Shown in pieces: positions 54,658 to 63,146 of a stretch of 64,000 nucleotides of DNA. Position 1 is the stretch's first letter, and every line of letters starts with the position of its first letter. The translations under genes were made by a program, and so were the position numbers. Location of the stretch: positions 1 through 64,000 of the forward strand of contig NZ_SMRU01000001.1 of the NCBI RefSeq assembly GCF_004354015.1, read 5' to 3'. Below the pieces are notes generated by a model that had not been told where the DNA came from, made no database searches, and worked only from the letters and a program-made list of their open reading frames with translations. The stretch comes from Arthrobacter terricola. GTDB lineage: Bacteria; Actinomycetota; Actinomycetes; Actinomycetales; Micrococcaceae.

Positions 54658-54660
54658 GGA

Positions 54661-54903
54661 ATGACCGCAGAGAACAACGCTGCCACCGGTAATTTGGACG
54701 CGCTCAGCTACGAGGAAGCCCGCGAAGAGCTGATGAACGTGGTATCGCGGCTCGAAGCCGGCGGGGCAAGCCTTGAGGAATCGCTCGCCCTGTGGGAGCG
54801 GGGCGAAGCCCTGGCCAAGCGCTGCGAGGAATGGCTGGAAGGGGCCCGGCGCAGGCTGGCGGCTTCCCGCGACAACGAGGAGGACAGCGGCGACGCCAAC
54901 TGA
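54661..54903 (+). CDS. xseB: Exodeoxyribonuclease VII small subunit
   Basis: An 80-residue helical protein. It has the family's [20 protein letters not shown] and [20 protein letters not shown] segments and ends in an acidic tail. It binds XseA in the holoenzyme. Its ATG is three bases after the xseA stop, with GAGGA in the junction, so translation is coupled. Length is normal for the family. Confidence 0.95.
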   Translation: MTAENNAATGNLDALSYEEAREELMNVVSRLEAGGASLEESLALWERGEALAKRCEEWLEGARRRLAASRDNEEDSGDAN

Positions 54904-54948
54904 CGCACGTATCGGCCTGGCGGCCCTTGTCCGGAGGGGACCCGAGGA

Positions 54949-55803
54949 CTACGACTGAACGGCCCGCGCCCTTTCAGCAGGCACGTTGAAGGTTGCCTTC
55001 GGCCATGCCAGGTCCATTTTGGCGAGCGTCTCTAGGAGGAGTTCCTGGACCGCGATCCGCGCGTACCACTTCTTGTTCGCGGGAATCACGTGCCAGGGCG
55101 CTACGTCGGTTGACGTCTTGTCGAAAACAATCTGGTAGGCATCCATGTAGGAATTCCAGAACGCTCGTTCCGTGAGGTCTACCGGACTGTATTTCCAATG
55201 CTTGGACGGGTCGTCCAAGCGGGCCAGGAGCCGCTCTTTCTGTTCGTCGCGGCTGATGTGCAACATGACCTTGATGATGGTGGTCCCCTCCGCGGAAAGG
55301 CGCGCTTCGAACTCGTTGATGGCCTTGTAGCGCCGTTCCAATTCAGCGGCGTCGGCCCATGCGTGCACCCGGTGGATCAGGACGTCTTCATAGTGGGACC
55401 GGTCGAAAACACCGACGAAGCCGGGGGCGGGCAGGGCCTTCTCGATGCGCCAGAGGAAGTCGTGGGCCTTCTCCTCATCGCTCGGGGCTTTGAAAGGCGC
55501 CACTTTGACGCCTTGCGGGTCCATCGAGCCCACCACGTGCTCGACGATTCCGCCCTTCCCTGCGGTGTCCATCGCTTGGAGGATCAGCAACAGCCGCTGG
55601 GGGTTGCCGAACTGGCCCTGGGCAAAGAGCATCTCCTGGAGAACGTCCAAACGGTGGTCCTGGCCGGCGAGCAAGGCAACGCCTGATGCCTTCTTCCCGG
55701 GATAACCAGGCGTCGACTGAGGATCCACGCCGGAAAGCTCGAAACCGCGCCCGACTTTCAGTATTTTCGACGGACTCTTCTTGAACTCCACAACCGCGGC
55801 CAT
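54949..55803 (-). CDS. Polyphosphate kinase 2 family protein (PPK2)
   Basis: A 284-residue P-loop kinase. Walker A is in LILQAMDTAGKGGIVEHVVG, followed by PQGVKVAPFKAPSDEEKAHD and the Walker B/lid region FVGVFDRSHYEDVLIHRVHA. The Lys/Arg-rich DEQKERLLARLDDPSKHWKY block matches PPK2. These enzymes phosphorylate nucleotides with polyphosphate. Class (ADP, AMP or both) cannot be settled by eye; the single domain fits class I or III. It is convergent with xseB and 50 nt downstream of the aminotransferase stop on the same strand. Confidence 0.9.
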   Translation of the reverse strand: MAAVVEFKKSPSKILKVGRGFELSGVDPQSTPGYPGKKASGVALLAGQDHRLDVLQEMLFAQGQFGNPQRLLLILQAMDTAGKGGIVEHVVGSMDPQGVKVAPFKAPSDEEKAHDFLWRIEKALPAPGFVGVFDRSHYEDVLIHRVHAWADAAELERRYKAINEFEARLSAEGTTIIKVMLHISRDEQKERLLARLDDPSKHWKYSPVDLTERAFWNSYMDAYQIVFDKTSTDVAPWHVIPANKKWYARIAVQELLLETLAKMDLAWPKATFNVPAERARAVQS

Positions 55804-55853
55804 TCGACATCCCCTCGGCTCAGGCCGCTCTCCTGGCGGCGATGCTCAACAGG

Positions 55854-57074
55854 CTAGTTGCCCGGGTACCGCCCAAGGAAGTCTGCCATGCGGCCAATCG
55901 CCTCTTCGATATCTTTGACGTTCGGCAGCGTCACCATCCGGAAGTGGTCCGGACGCACCCAGTTGAAGGCTCGTCCATGCGAGACGAGGATCTTTTGTTC
56001 CTTCAGCAGGTCCAGGACGAATTTCTCATCATCACGGATGTGGTAGACCTCGGGATCAAGTTTCGGGAACAAGTAAAGGGCTCCCCTGGCCTGCTGCGTG
56101 CTGACCCCGGGAATCGCGTTCAGCAGATCGTAGGCTTTGTTCCGCTGTTCAAGGAGCCTGCCGCCGGGCAGGATGAGATCGTTGATGCTTTGGTGGCCAC
56201 CCAAGGCGGTCTGGATGGCATGCTGTGCGGGCACATTGGCGCACAGTCGCATGTTGGCCAGCAGGTTGATGCCCTCGAGGTAGTCCGCGGCGTCCTTCTT
56301 GGGACCGGAGATGGCCATCCAGCCGGCGCGATAACCACAGACACGGTAGGCCTTCGACAAGCCGCTGAAGGTGAGGCACAAGACGTTCTCGCCCGTGAGC
56401 CCGGCGAGGTTCACATGGACGGCGTCTTCGTAAAGGATCTTTTCGTAGATTTCGTCGGCAAACACCACGAGGCCGTGCTTTTCGGCCAAGGCCACGATCT
56501 TCTTCAGCGTCTCTTCAGGGTAGACCGCGCCCGTGGGGTTGTTGGGGTTGATGACCACGATGCCCTTGGTGTGCGGCGTGATCTTGGATTCCATGTCCTC
56601 AAGGTCTGGCTGCCAGCCGGATTCTTCGTCGCACAGGTAGTGGACCGGACGGCCGCCGGCCAGTGCCACCGAGGCGGTCCAGAGCGGGTAGTCCGGGGTG
56701 GGAATGAGGACCTCGTCGCCGCTTTCCAGGAGCGCCATGAGGGACATGGTGATGAGCTCGCTGACGCCGTTGCCCAGGTAGATATCGTCAACGTGGATGC
56801 TTTGGATGCCGCGGGTCTGGTAGTACTGCGAAACCGCGGTGCGGGCCGAGAAAATGCCGCGGGAATCGCTGTATCCCTGGGCGTGGGGCAGGTGGCGGAT
56901 CATGTCCACCAAAATCGCGTCCGGGGCTTCAAATCCAAACGGTGCCGGGTTTCCGATGTTCAGTTTGAGGATGCGGTGACCCTCTGCCTCCATCTGCTGG
57001 GCGGCCTGAAGAATCGGTCCACGGATGTCGTAAAGGACATTATGAAGCTTGGTGGACTGCTTGAATTCTGCCAT
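55854..57074 (-). CDS. Alanine-type pyridoxal-phosphate aminotransferase (AlaA-like)
   Basis: A 406-residue class I/II aminotransferase. It has HRILKLNIGNPAPFGFEAPD, IYLGNGVSELITMSLMALLE, VINPNNPTGAVYPEETLKKI and the PLP-lysine region CLTFSGLSKAYRVCGYRAGW (K in LSK). The AYRVCGYRAGW pattern is that of AlaA-type glutamate-pyruvate enzymes. It makes alanine from pyruvate and glutamate. The N-terminal 60 residues are intact. A hairpin region and the osmoprotectant operon lie upstream, on the same strand. Confidence 0.9.
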   Translation of the reverse strand: MAEFKQSTKLHNVLYDIRGPILQAAQQMEAEGHRILKLNIGNPAPFGFEAPDAILVDMIRHLPHAQGYSDSRGIFSARTAVSQYYQTRGIQSIHVDDIYLGNGVSELITMSLMALLESGDEVLIPTPDYPLWTASVALAGGRPVHYLCDEESGWQPDLEDMESKITPHTKGIVVINPNNPTGAVYPEETLKKIVALAEKHGLVVFADEIYEKILYEDAVHVNLAGLTGENVLCLTFSGLSKAYRVCGYRAGWMAISGPKKDAADYLEGINLLANMRLCANVPAQHAIQTALGGHQSINDLILPGGRLLEQRNKAYDLLNAIPGVSTQQARGALYLFPKLDPEVYHIRDDEKFVLDLLKEQKILVSHGRAFNWVRPDHFRMVTLPNVKDIEEAIGRMADFLGRYPGN

Positions 57075-57130
57075 TCATCAAATATGCCACACCGGTGATG
57101 TACTTCCGTTGAGACATCACTCACATACAA

Positions 57131-57171
57131 CGACGGCGGCAAGGCCCCCAAAAGGTTCCTCGCCGCCGTCG
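57131..57171 (-). terminator. Terminator-like hairpin after the osmoprotectant operon
   Basis: CGACGGCGGC pairs with GCCGCCGTCG in a 10-bp stem around a 21-nt loop containing a smaller AGG/CCT pair. It lies 33 nt after the binding-protein stop (57204) in its transcription direction. It has no distinct U-tract. Confidence 0.65.
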
Positions 57172-57203
57172 GGCATTTCAGGTCGGATGGTTCCAGCGGG
57201 ACC

Positions 57204-58148
57204 CTACTTCACGATCCCCTTGTCCTTGAGCCAAGCAATCGCGGCATCCTTCGGGTTCTCCTTTTGGTTGCCGCTCACTTCACGGTTGAGGTTGACGAGA
57301 TCGTCCGTGGTCAGGACCTTCGAGACGGCGTTGAGCGCGTTTTTCGCTGTGTCCGTCATCTTGGCCGTGTTGTACAGCGGGAGGACCTGCTGGGCCTTGA
57401 AGTTGTTCTTGGGGTCGTCCAGGACCACCAAAGCGTTGTCCTGGATGGACGGCGTGGTGGTGAAGATATCCGCGACCTGGACGTCGTTCGTGAGGAGGGC
57501 CTGCAGCGTGAGGTTGCCGCCGCCGTCACTGAACGGCTTGAGGCCCTTGAGGACGCAGTTGTAGTTTGACTTCAATCCGGGGAAGCCGTAGGCGCGGGTT
57601 TCGAAGGTCGCCGGCGCCGCCATGGTGAACTGGTCGCAGACCTTCGCAAGGTCAGTTATGGACTTCAGGTTGTACTTCTCGGCGGTCGCCTGCGTGACAA
57701 CCATGGCGTCCTTGTCTTCGGCCTTGGCGGGGTCGAGCACGCCTAGTCCCTGGGGCAGCTTTCCGGGAAGGGCCTTGTAGACGTCGTCGGCCGAGACCTG
57801 CGTGGCGTTCGCGTCCAGGTAGGACAGCAGGTTGCCGGAATAGTCCGGGGCGAGGTCGATCGAACCGTCCTGAACAGCCTTGAAGTAGATCTCGCGGGAT
57901 CCGATGTTCGGCTTGGTGGTGGCCGTGACACCTGCGGCGTTGAGTGCGCCGGCGTAGATCTCCGCGATGATCTGGCTCTCCGGGAAGTCGGCCGAGCCGA
58001 CCACGAGGGAGCCGCCGGATCCCGCGGGCGCGCTGGTTGACGGACTGGACAGGGGGCTGCCGCCGCAAGCGCTCAGGGCCAGGGCGATGCCGACGCCGGC
58101 CGCTAGGCCGCCAAGCGTGCGGCGGGTCAGGGGGACGGGGTGCTTCAT
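57204..58148 (-). CDS. Osmoprotectant (glycine betaine/choline-type) ABC transporter substrate-binding lipoprotein
   Basis: A 314-residue lipoprotein. The signal peptide has an RR pair and a lipobox, LSAC (residues about 24-27). The mature OpuAC domain shows LVVGSADFPESQIIAEIYAG, PDYSGNLLSYLDANATQVSA and LKGLKPFSDGGGNLTLQALL. It binds betaine, choline or a related compatible solute. It is the last gene of a four-gene operon (ATPase, permease, permease, binding protein), each coupled by an ATGA overlap. The exact solute cannot be told. Confidence 0.92.
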   Translation of the reverse strand: MKHPVPLTRRTLGGLAAGVGIALALSACGGSPLSSPSTSAPAGSGGSLVVGSADFPESQIIAEIYAGALNAAGVTATTKPNIGSREIYFKAVQDGSIDLAPDYSGNLLSYLDANATQVSADDVYKALPGKLPQGLGVLDPAKAEDKDAMVVTQATAEKYNLKSITDLAKVCDQFTMAAPATFETRAYGFPGLKSNYNCVLKGLKPFSDGGGNLTLQALLTNDVQVADIFTTTPSIQDNALVVLDDPKNNFKAQQVLPLYNTAKMTDTAKNALNAVSKVLTTDDLVNLNREVSGNQKENPKDAAIAWLKDKGIVK

Positions 58149-58888
58149 ACGGTACCTCCTTGAACGGCAGCCCCGGCTGGTGCGGCTGCGAGATCTCCGG
58201 CGGCCTTGTGGCCGCCGCGGGAATCGATGGAAAGCCCGGGCGGGAGGAGCAGCCTCTGCGCCGCGGCCAGTACGAGGTCGACGGCGATGGCCAGTGCCGC
58301 GATGAGCAGCGAACCGCCGAGCATGCGGGGAAAATCCTGAAGGACCAGTCCGTCAAAAAGGTAGCGCCCCAAACCACCCAAGGGAAGATAGGCCACGACG
58401 GATACGGTCGCGATGACTTGGAGAACGGCGGTGCGGAACCCGCCGAACATGACTTGGAGTCCGTTGGGCACTTCCACCCGGAACAGGACTTGGAGTTCGG
58501 TCATTCCCATGGCGCGGGCAGCGTCCACAACGGTCGGTTCGACGCTGGAAATCCCGGCGTAGGTGCCAGCAAGGAGCGGCGGGACCGTCAGGATCACGAG
58601 CGCCCAGACCGGCGGCATGAGGCCGGTGCCGGCAAGCAAGGCGAACAAGACCAACAAGCCGAGGGTCGGAAGGGCCCGTAGGGCACCGGCCACAGCGACG
58701 GCCACTACGCGCCCGTGTCCGGTGTGGCCAATGAAAAGGCCAACCGGCACGGCGATCGCCACGGCTATGACCAGGACCAGGCCCGAATACTGCAGGTGTT
58801 CCAACAGCCGCGTCGCGATTCCGTCGCTTCCAGACCAATGCGCCGGGTCAGTGAGCCAGGCGACGGTGTCGGTGAAGATGTTGCTCAT
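58145..58888 (-). CDS. Osmoprotectant ABC transporter permease
   Basis: A 247-residue permease with five or six segments. VPVGLFIGHTGHGRVVAVAV, the loop LVLFALLAGTGLMPPVWALV and the EAA loop DAARAMGMTELQVLFRVEVP are of the OpuCB/OpuCD type. The ATG at 58888 overlaps the upstream permease stop. The ORF continues upstream in the alternative frame without similarity. It forms a heterodimer with the neighbouring permease. Confidence 0.93.
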   Translation of the reverse strand: MSNIFTDTVAWLTDPAHWSGSDGIATRLLEHLQYSGLVLVIAVAIAVPVGLFIGHTGHGRVVAVAVAGALRALPTLGLLVLFALLAGTGLMPPVWALVILTVPPLLAGTYAGISSVEPTVVDAARAMGMTELQVLFRVEVPNGLQVMFGGFRTAVLQVIATVSVVAYLPLGGLGRYLFDGLVLQDFPRMLGGSLLIAALAIAVDLVLAAAQRLLLPPGLSIDSRGGHKAAGDLAAAPAGAAVQGGTV

Positions 58889-59607
58889 CTTTCCACCTCC
58901 GCGTGGACGTGGGTGTCCGCGATCGTCTTTCCCGCCTTGGCGTCTTGTTCCGAGGCCTGCCTGGCCGCGAGCGCGGATGCCCGGGTCCACGGCGTCAGGA
59001 GTTTTTCCAAGAGGACAAGGGCTGTGTCCATGATGAGCGCCAAAAGGAGGATCGCGACGATGCCCACCACGACCTCGGTGACGAACGCCCGCTGCAGGCC
59101 GTCCGTGAACAGGATTCCCAAGTTGCCCACTCCGAGGAGGGCGGCGACGCTCACCAAGGAAATGTTGCTGACCGACACCACGCGCAGGCCCGCGAAGAGG
59201 ACGGGCAGGGACAGGGGAAGATCGATCTGCAGGAACCGCGCGGCGGGCTTGAAGCCCATGGCGACGGCGGCCATCCGGAGGTCGTCGTCCACGGAGTCAA
59301 AGGCGTCCATCGCTGCCCTGACCAACAGCGCAACGGCGTAGATGGTCAGTGCCACCACCACGTTGAGGGGGTCAAGGATCCGGGTTCCAAGGATCGGCGG
59401 CAGGATGATGAAGAGGGCCAGCGAGGGGATGGTGTAGAGGAGCGAACTGGCCGTGACCACGAGGGTCCTGAGGGTCCGGTTCCTGCGGGCCAGCTGGCCG
59501 AGGGGCACCGAGATTAACAAGCCCAGCACCATGGGGATCAAAGCCAGGACGAGGTGTTCGCCTGCCCGTGAGAAGACCATGCCGCTGTTCGCCAGGAACC
59601 ATTCCAT
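58885..59607 (-). CDS. Osmoprotectant ABC transporter permease
   Basis: A 240-residue permease starting MEWFLANSGMVFSRAGEHLV. It has the PSLALFIILPPILGTRILDP and RAAMDAFDSVDDDLRMAAVA motifs, then MGFKPAARFLQIDLPLSLPV as the EAA loop. The C-terminal 35 residues are charged and cytosolic. The start is in an ATGA overlap with the ATPase stop. It is the partner of the permease at 58145-58888. Confidence 0.93.
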   Translation of the reverse strand: MEWFLANSGMVFSRAGEHLVLALIPMVLGLLISVPLGQLARRNRTLRTLVVTASSLLYTIPSLALFIILPPILGTRILDPLNVVVALTIYAVALLVRAAMDAFDSVDDDLRMAAVAMGFKPAARFLQIDLPLSLPVLFAGLRVVSVSNISLVSVAALLGVGNLGILFTDGLQRAFVTEVVVGIVAILLLALIMDTALVLLEKLLTPWTRASALAARQASEQDAKAGKTIADTHVHAEVER

Positions 59608-60692
59608 CAGGTGGCGTCCTCCCGGTAATGCCGGGTTTCCTCGATGAGCGCCAGGACCTCTTCGGCTTTGAGCACTCCGGCGAGCTTGCCGTCGTCGTCC
59701 ACTACTACGCCCAGACCGGACGGCGAGGACAATGCCGCGTCCAGCGCCCGCCGCAAGGTGTCCCCGCGACGGAACAGTGAGCCGCCGGGGATCAGGCCGG
59801 TCCCGTCGCGCGGGGAGGCCCAACCCAGAGGCCGGGAGCCGGCGTCGAGCACTACCGCCCACTCGCGGTTCTCCGCGGCGAGCTCCGGCGCCTCGACGGT
59901 CTTGACCGGATGCACGCGGATGGATTCGGCGGCGTTGAAGGCCAAGTGCCGGAATCCCCTGTCGCGCCCCACGAAGGACGCCACGAAATCATTGGCCGGT
60001 GCGCGGAGGATCTCCTCCGGCGCGGCGTATTGCGCAAGCTTCCCGCCGACGGCGAAGACCGCCACCTTGTCTCCCAGCACCGTGGCTTCGTCGATGTCGT
60101 GGGTCACGAACACAATGGTCTTGGCCAGTTCGCGTTGAAGCCTGAGCAGTTCTTGTTGGAGTTCGTCGCGGACCACGGGATCGACGGCGCTGAACGGCTC
60201 GTCCATCAGCAGCACGGGCGGATCTGCCGCGAGCGCGCGAGCCACGCCGACGCGCTGCTGCTGGCCGCCGGACAGTTGCGAGGGATACCGTTTGCCGAGC
60301 GCGGACGCGAGACCGACGACGTCGAGGAGCTCGGCGGCGCGTTTCCTCGCAACGCCTTTGGAGACGCCGTTGAGCCGCGGGACGGTGGCAATATTGTCCA
60401 GCACCGAACGGTGCGGCATGAGGCCCGACGACTGCATGACGTACCCCATGGAGCGGCGCAACCGGGCCGCCGGCTCTTTCGATACGTCCCGGCCGTCCAC
60501 CGTAATGGTGCCCGACGTCGGTTCCACCATGCGGTTGATCATGCGCAGCGAGGTGGTCTTTCCGCAGCCGGAGGGACCAACGAATACCGTGATGGCGCCT
60601 TTGCCGATGGACATGCTCAAGCCGTCCACAGCGGGCTGGCCGCCCTGATACTGCTTTGTGACGCTCTGGAACTCAATCATGGCTTCAGCCAT
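59607..60692 (-). CDS. Osmoprotectant ABC transporter ATP-binding protein with CBS domains
   Basis: A 361-residue ATPase of the OpuCA/ProV type. Walker A is GPSGCGKTTSLRMINRMVEP, with the VMQSSGLMPHRSVLDNI Q-loop, signature [20 protein letters not shown] and Walker B VLLMDEPFSAVDP. From about residue 235 the C-terminal part resembles CBS domains (FVGRDRGFRHLAFNAAESIR and GVVVDDDGKLAGVLKAEEVL), which sense ionic strength in relatives. It opens the operon. The start may be this ATG or the next one, four codons in. An inverted repeat upstream (60719-60762) could be its operator. Confidence 0.92.
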   Translation of the reverse strand: MAEAMIEFQSVTKQYQGGQPAVDGLSMSIGKGAITVFVGPSGCGKTTSLRMINRMVEPTSGTITVDGRDVSKEPAARLRRSMGYVMQSSGLMPHRSVLDNIATVPRLNGVSKGVARKRAAELLDVVGLASALGKRYPSQLSGGQQQRVGVARALAADPPVLLMDEPFSAVDPVVRDELQQELLRLQRELAKTIVFVTHDIDEATVLGDKVAVFAVGGKLAQYAAPEEILRAPANDFVASFVGRDRGFRHLAFNAAESIRVHPVKTVEAPELAAENREWAVVLDAGSRPLGWASPRDGTGLIPGGSLFRRGDTLRRALDAALSSPSGLGVVVDDDGKLAGVLKAEEVLALIEETRHYREDAT

Positions 60693-60718
60693 TCCCGGGC
60701 TTACCTATCTCTAGGGCG

Positions 60719-60762
60719 GCAATATCAACGTTTCAGATGAATCAACAGCGGTCCAATATTGC
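60719..60762. promoter_or_regulatory. Inverted repeat in the osmoprotectant operon leader
   Basis: GCAATAT and ATATTGC are inverted around 30 nt that also carry two TCAAC direct repeats about 17 nt apart. It lies 27-70 nt upstream of the ATPase start, so it is well placed to control the operon. Function is inferred. Confidence 0.35.
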
Positions 60763-60828
60763 TCCAGCCTAGCCAGCACCACAAGCCATGTCAGCGCAGG
60801 AGCGAAGACCGTAATGAATCGGCAATCC

Positions 60829-61287
60829 TCAGACGGCGTCGAGTTTGCCGTTGAGGGGACGCTCGCGGTGCAGGCGGAGGCCGACGTCAACCAGGGAGAC
60901 CCGGTTCAGCGTGGGCACCTCGTGCAGCGGTATCCAGGCGGCGTGGGTAGTGCTTCCACCGATCTCGTGGGCCAATTCACCGCCGATGACGTTGGCTTCG
61001 TAAATGAGCCGGAACGCTTGGAAATCACGGTCCAGTCCGTCGAAGCGGTCTTCTCCCCGCCAGTGGCCGACGTCGGCGCCGAGCATGATTCCGATTTCGG
61101 CGTCGTATCCGGTTTCTTCCTGGATTTCGCGGCGGCAGCCGTCAACAGGGTGCTCGCCGAGGTCCAGGCCTCCGCCGGGGAGGGTCCAGCCTTCTTTGCC
61201 GTTTTCCTTCCAATAGGCCAGAAGGATCTCTTGGTCGCGGATGACCACTCCGTAGGCGGCAGCGCGGGTGTCGAACTCAATGCTCAT
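60829..61287 (-). CDS. Nudix hydrolase
   Basis: A 152-residue enzyme with a complete Nudix box: GGGLDLGEHPVDGCRREIQE continuing ETGYD (GX5EX7REUXEEXGU). The N-terminal part (AAAYGVVIRDQEILLAYWKE) is the usual beta strand pair. These enzymes cleave nucleoside diphosphate derivatives; the substrate is not determinable. It begins 9 nt after the GH35 stop on the same strand, so the two are probably co-transcribed. Confidence 0.92.
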   Translation of the reverse strand: MSIEFDTRAAAYGVVIRDQEILLAYWKENGKEGWTLPGGGLDLGEHPVDGCRREIQEETGYDAEIGIMLGADVGHWRGEDRFDGLDRDFQAFRLIYEANVIGGELAHEIGGSTTHAAWIPLHEVPTLNRVSLVDVGLRLHRERPLNGKLDAV

Positions 61288-61296
61288 GGAGCCAGC

Positions 61297-63096
61297 CTAA
61301 GCGGGCAGCAGCGCCTCCGCGATCTCCGCGTTGTCCGCCTCGCCGAGATCGGCACTTTCCCGGAGCTCGACGACGGTGCCCGGCTTTTCGAGTTCGAGCA
61401 CCTTGATGGTGTTGCGGCCGGCCCGGATCAAGGGCGCGGGGACGTAGAGGGTGCGCTGTGGGCCGACGCTCCAGTATCGGCCCAGAAGGAAGCCGTTGAT
61501 CCATACGAAGCCTTTGCCGGAGTCGGGAAGCGCCACGTAGGTGTCGGCCGGTGTTTCCGCGGAAAATTCGACCCCGGGCAGTTGCTCGAGTTCCGCCGGT
61601 CCCCAGGCGGCGAGGGGCACGGGCGTTTGTGTCCAGTGGAAGGTGTACCGCTGGTTGACGAGGACGCCGGCGAGGATCCCCTTTCCGTGTCCAGTCAACG
61701 GTCCGTAGTTGATGCGGCCAAGGTTTTCCACGAGGATCTCTACGCGCACGGGTACGCCGGTGCCCGTAATCGTCAAGCCGTCCGGTGCCGTGCTGTCGTC
61801 AAGGATGCCGGCAAAGACTCCGTCCAGCCAGACGTACGCGCGATCATTTAGGCCGGCGATGCGGAGCGTGGACTCGCTTGGGGCATCCGGCCGGCCGGGG
61901 AAGACAGCTTCGGCCGCATACAGCACCATCCCGGCGTCGAGTCCCAATCGCTCGAAGCTCAGCGGACGGACGCTGGGAACCGGATTCCCGGCCGCCCTGG
62001 CAAGGGTGAGGAGTTCGACCCCGGCGGAAAGCGGGAGCGACCGGGCGGGGAGGACGGGCGGCTCCTCAAGGAACTGCGGAGCGAGTTCCGGTACCTCGTC
62101 GATCCCTTGTGCCTGGAGGAATTCTCGCCTGAGCGCGTGGAACTTTGGCGTGAGGGTTCCGTTTTCCGCGATCGGAGCGTCTGAATCGTAGCTGGTAACC
62201 GTGGGCTGGATGCGTTTGCCGTCGTGGTTGCAGCCGGATCCCAGCCCGAAGTTCGTGCCGCCGTGCGCCATGTAGATACACACGGAGGCGTCCAGGTCCA
62301 GCATTTTGCGCACTTCAGTGGCAGCATCCTCGGGGTCCCGCAGGTGATGGCGTTCTCCCCAGTGGTCGAACCAGCCGCCCCAGAACTCGACGTTGAAGAA
62401 CGGCTCGCCCGGGCGGCGCCGCTGCCAGGTCGCCACGGCTTCGTCGCCGCGGCTGCCGAGGGTCGCCGTCGCCCACGTCCCCTCGATGGCGCCGCCGTCG
62501 AGGTAGTAGTCGGTGCCGCCGTCGGCTGTGAACAGCAGCTCAGCGATGCCGCGCTCTTCGAGCGCGCGGCGGTTCCAGCGGAGGTACTCGTGGTCGTCTC
62601 CGTAACTGCCGTATTCGTTTTCGATCTGCACGGCCACCACCGGTCCCCCGAGTGATGCCTGGCGGCTGGCGATGATGGGGAGCAGGTGGTCGAACCATTG
62701 CTCCACCGCGGCGGTGAACACGGGATCGAGGCAACGCAGCCCGATCCCGGGCATCCCGGTGAGCCAGGCGGGGAATCCTCCGTTGTCCCACTCGGCGCAA
62801 ATATAGGGACCGGGACGGACAATGACGTCAAGGCCTTCCTCGGCCGCAAGGTCGATGAAACGTCCGAGGTCCCGCCATCCGCTGAAATCCGGGGCGGCGT
62901 CAGGACTAGGCTGGTGGAAGTTCCATGCGACGTAGGTGTCAACGGTGTTGGCACCCATCGCTTTGAGCTTGCCCAGCCGGTCCCGCCAGTGGTCCGGGTG
63001 GACCCGGAAGTAATGGATGGCTCCGGCAAGGATGCGGTAGCGTTCCCCCGAGCGGTAGAGGATGGCGTCGTGGTAGCTCAAAACGGCACTGTTCAC
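61297..63096 (-). CDS. Glycoside hydrolase family 35 beta-galactosidase
   Basis: A 599-residue GH35 enzyme with a GTG start. Catalytic residues are E162 in VAVQIENEYGSYG (acid/base) and a Glu near 238 in NVEFWGGWFDHWG (nucleophile). The barrel N-terminus is RILAGAIHYFRVHPDHWRDR and TVDTYVAWNFHQPSP. The C-terminal jelly-roll part includes GKGFVWINGFLLGRYWSVGP. It removes terminal beta-galactose from oligosaccharides. There is no signal peptide, so it is cytoplasmic. It is divergent from a pirin gene and may use sugars fed to GalE. Confidence 0.95.
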   Translation of the reverse strand: MNSAVLSYHDAILYRSGERYRILAGAIHYFRVHPDHWRDRLGKLKAMGANTVDTYVAWNFHQPSPDAAPDFSGWRDLGRFIDLAAEEGLDVIVRPGPYICAEWDNGGFPAWLTGMPGIGLRCLDPVFTAAVEQWFDHLLPIIASRQASLGGPVVAVQIENEYGSYGDDHEYLRWNRRALEERGIAELLFTADGGTDYYLDGGAIEGTWATATLGSRGDEAVATWQRRRPGEPFFNVEFWGGWFDHWGERHHLRDPEDAATEVRKMLDLDASVCIYMAHGGTNFGLGSGCNHDGKRIQPTVTSYDSDAPIAENGTLTPKFHALRREFLQAQGIDEVPELAPQFLEEPPVLPARSLPLSAGVELLTLARAAGNPVPSVRPLSFERLGLDAGMVLYAAEAVFPGRPDAPSESTLRIAGLNDRAYVWLDGVFAGILDDSTAPDGLTITGTGVPVRVEILVENLGRINYGPLTGHGKGILAGVLVNQRYTFHWTQTPVPLAAWGPAELEQLPGVEFSAETPADTYVALPDSGKGFVWINGFLLGRYWSVGPQRTLYVPAPLIRAGRNTIKVLELEKPGTVVELRESADLGEADNAEIAEALLPA

Positions 63097-63146
63097 GCGG
63101 AACAGAATAGTACATTTTCCAACATTTCAGCACATGGAGATGCATC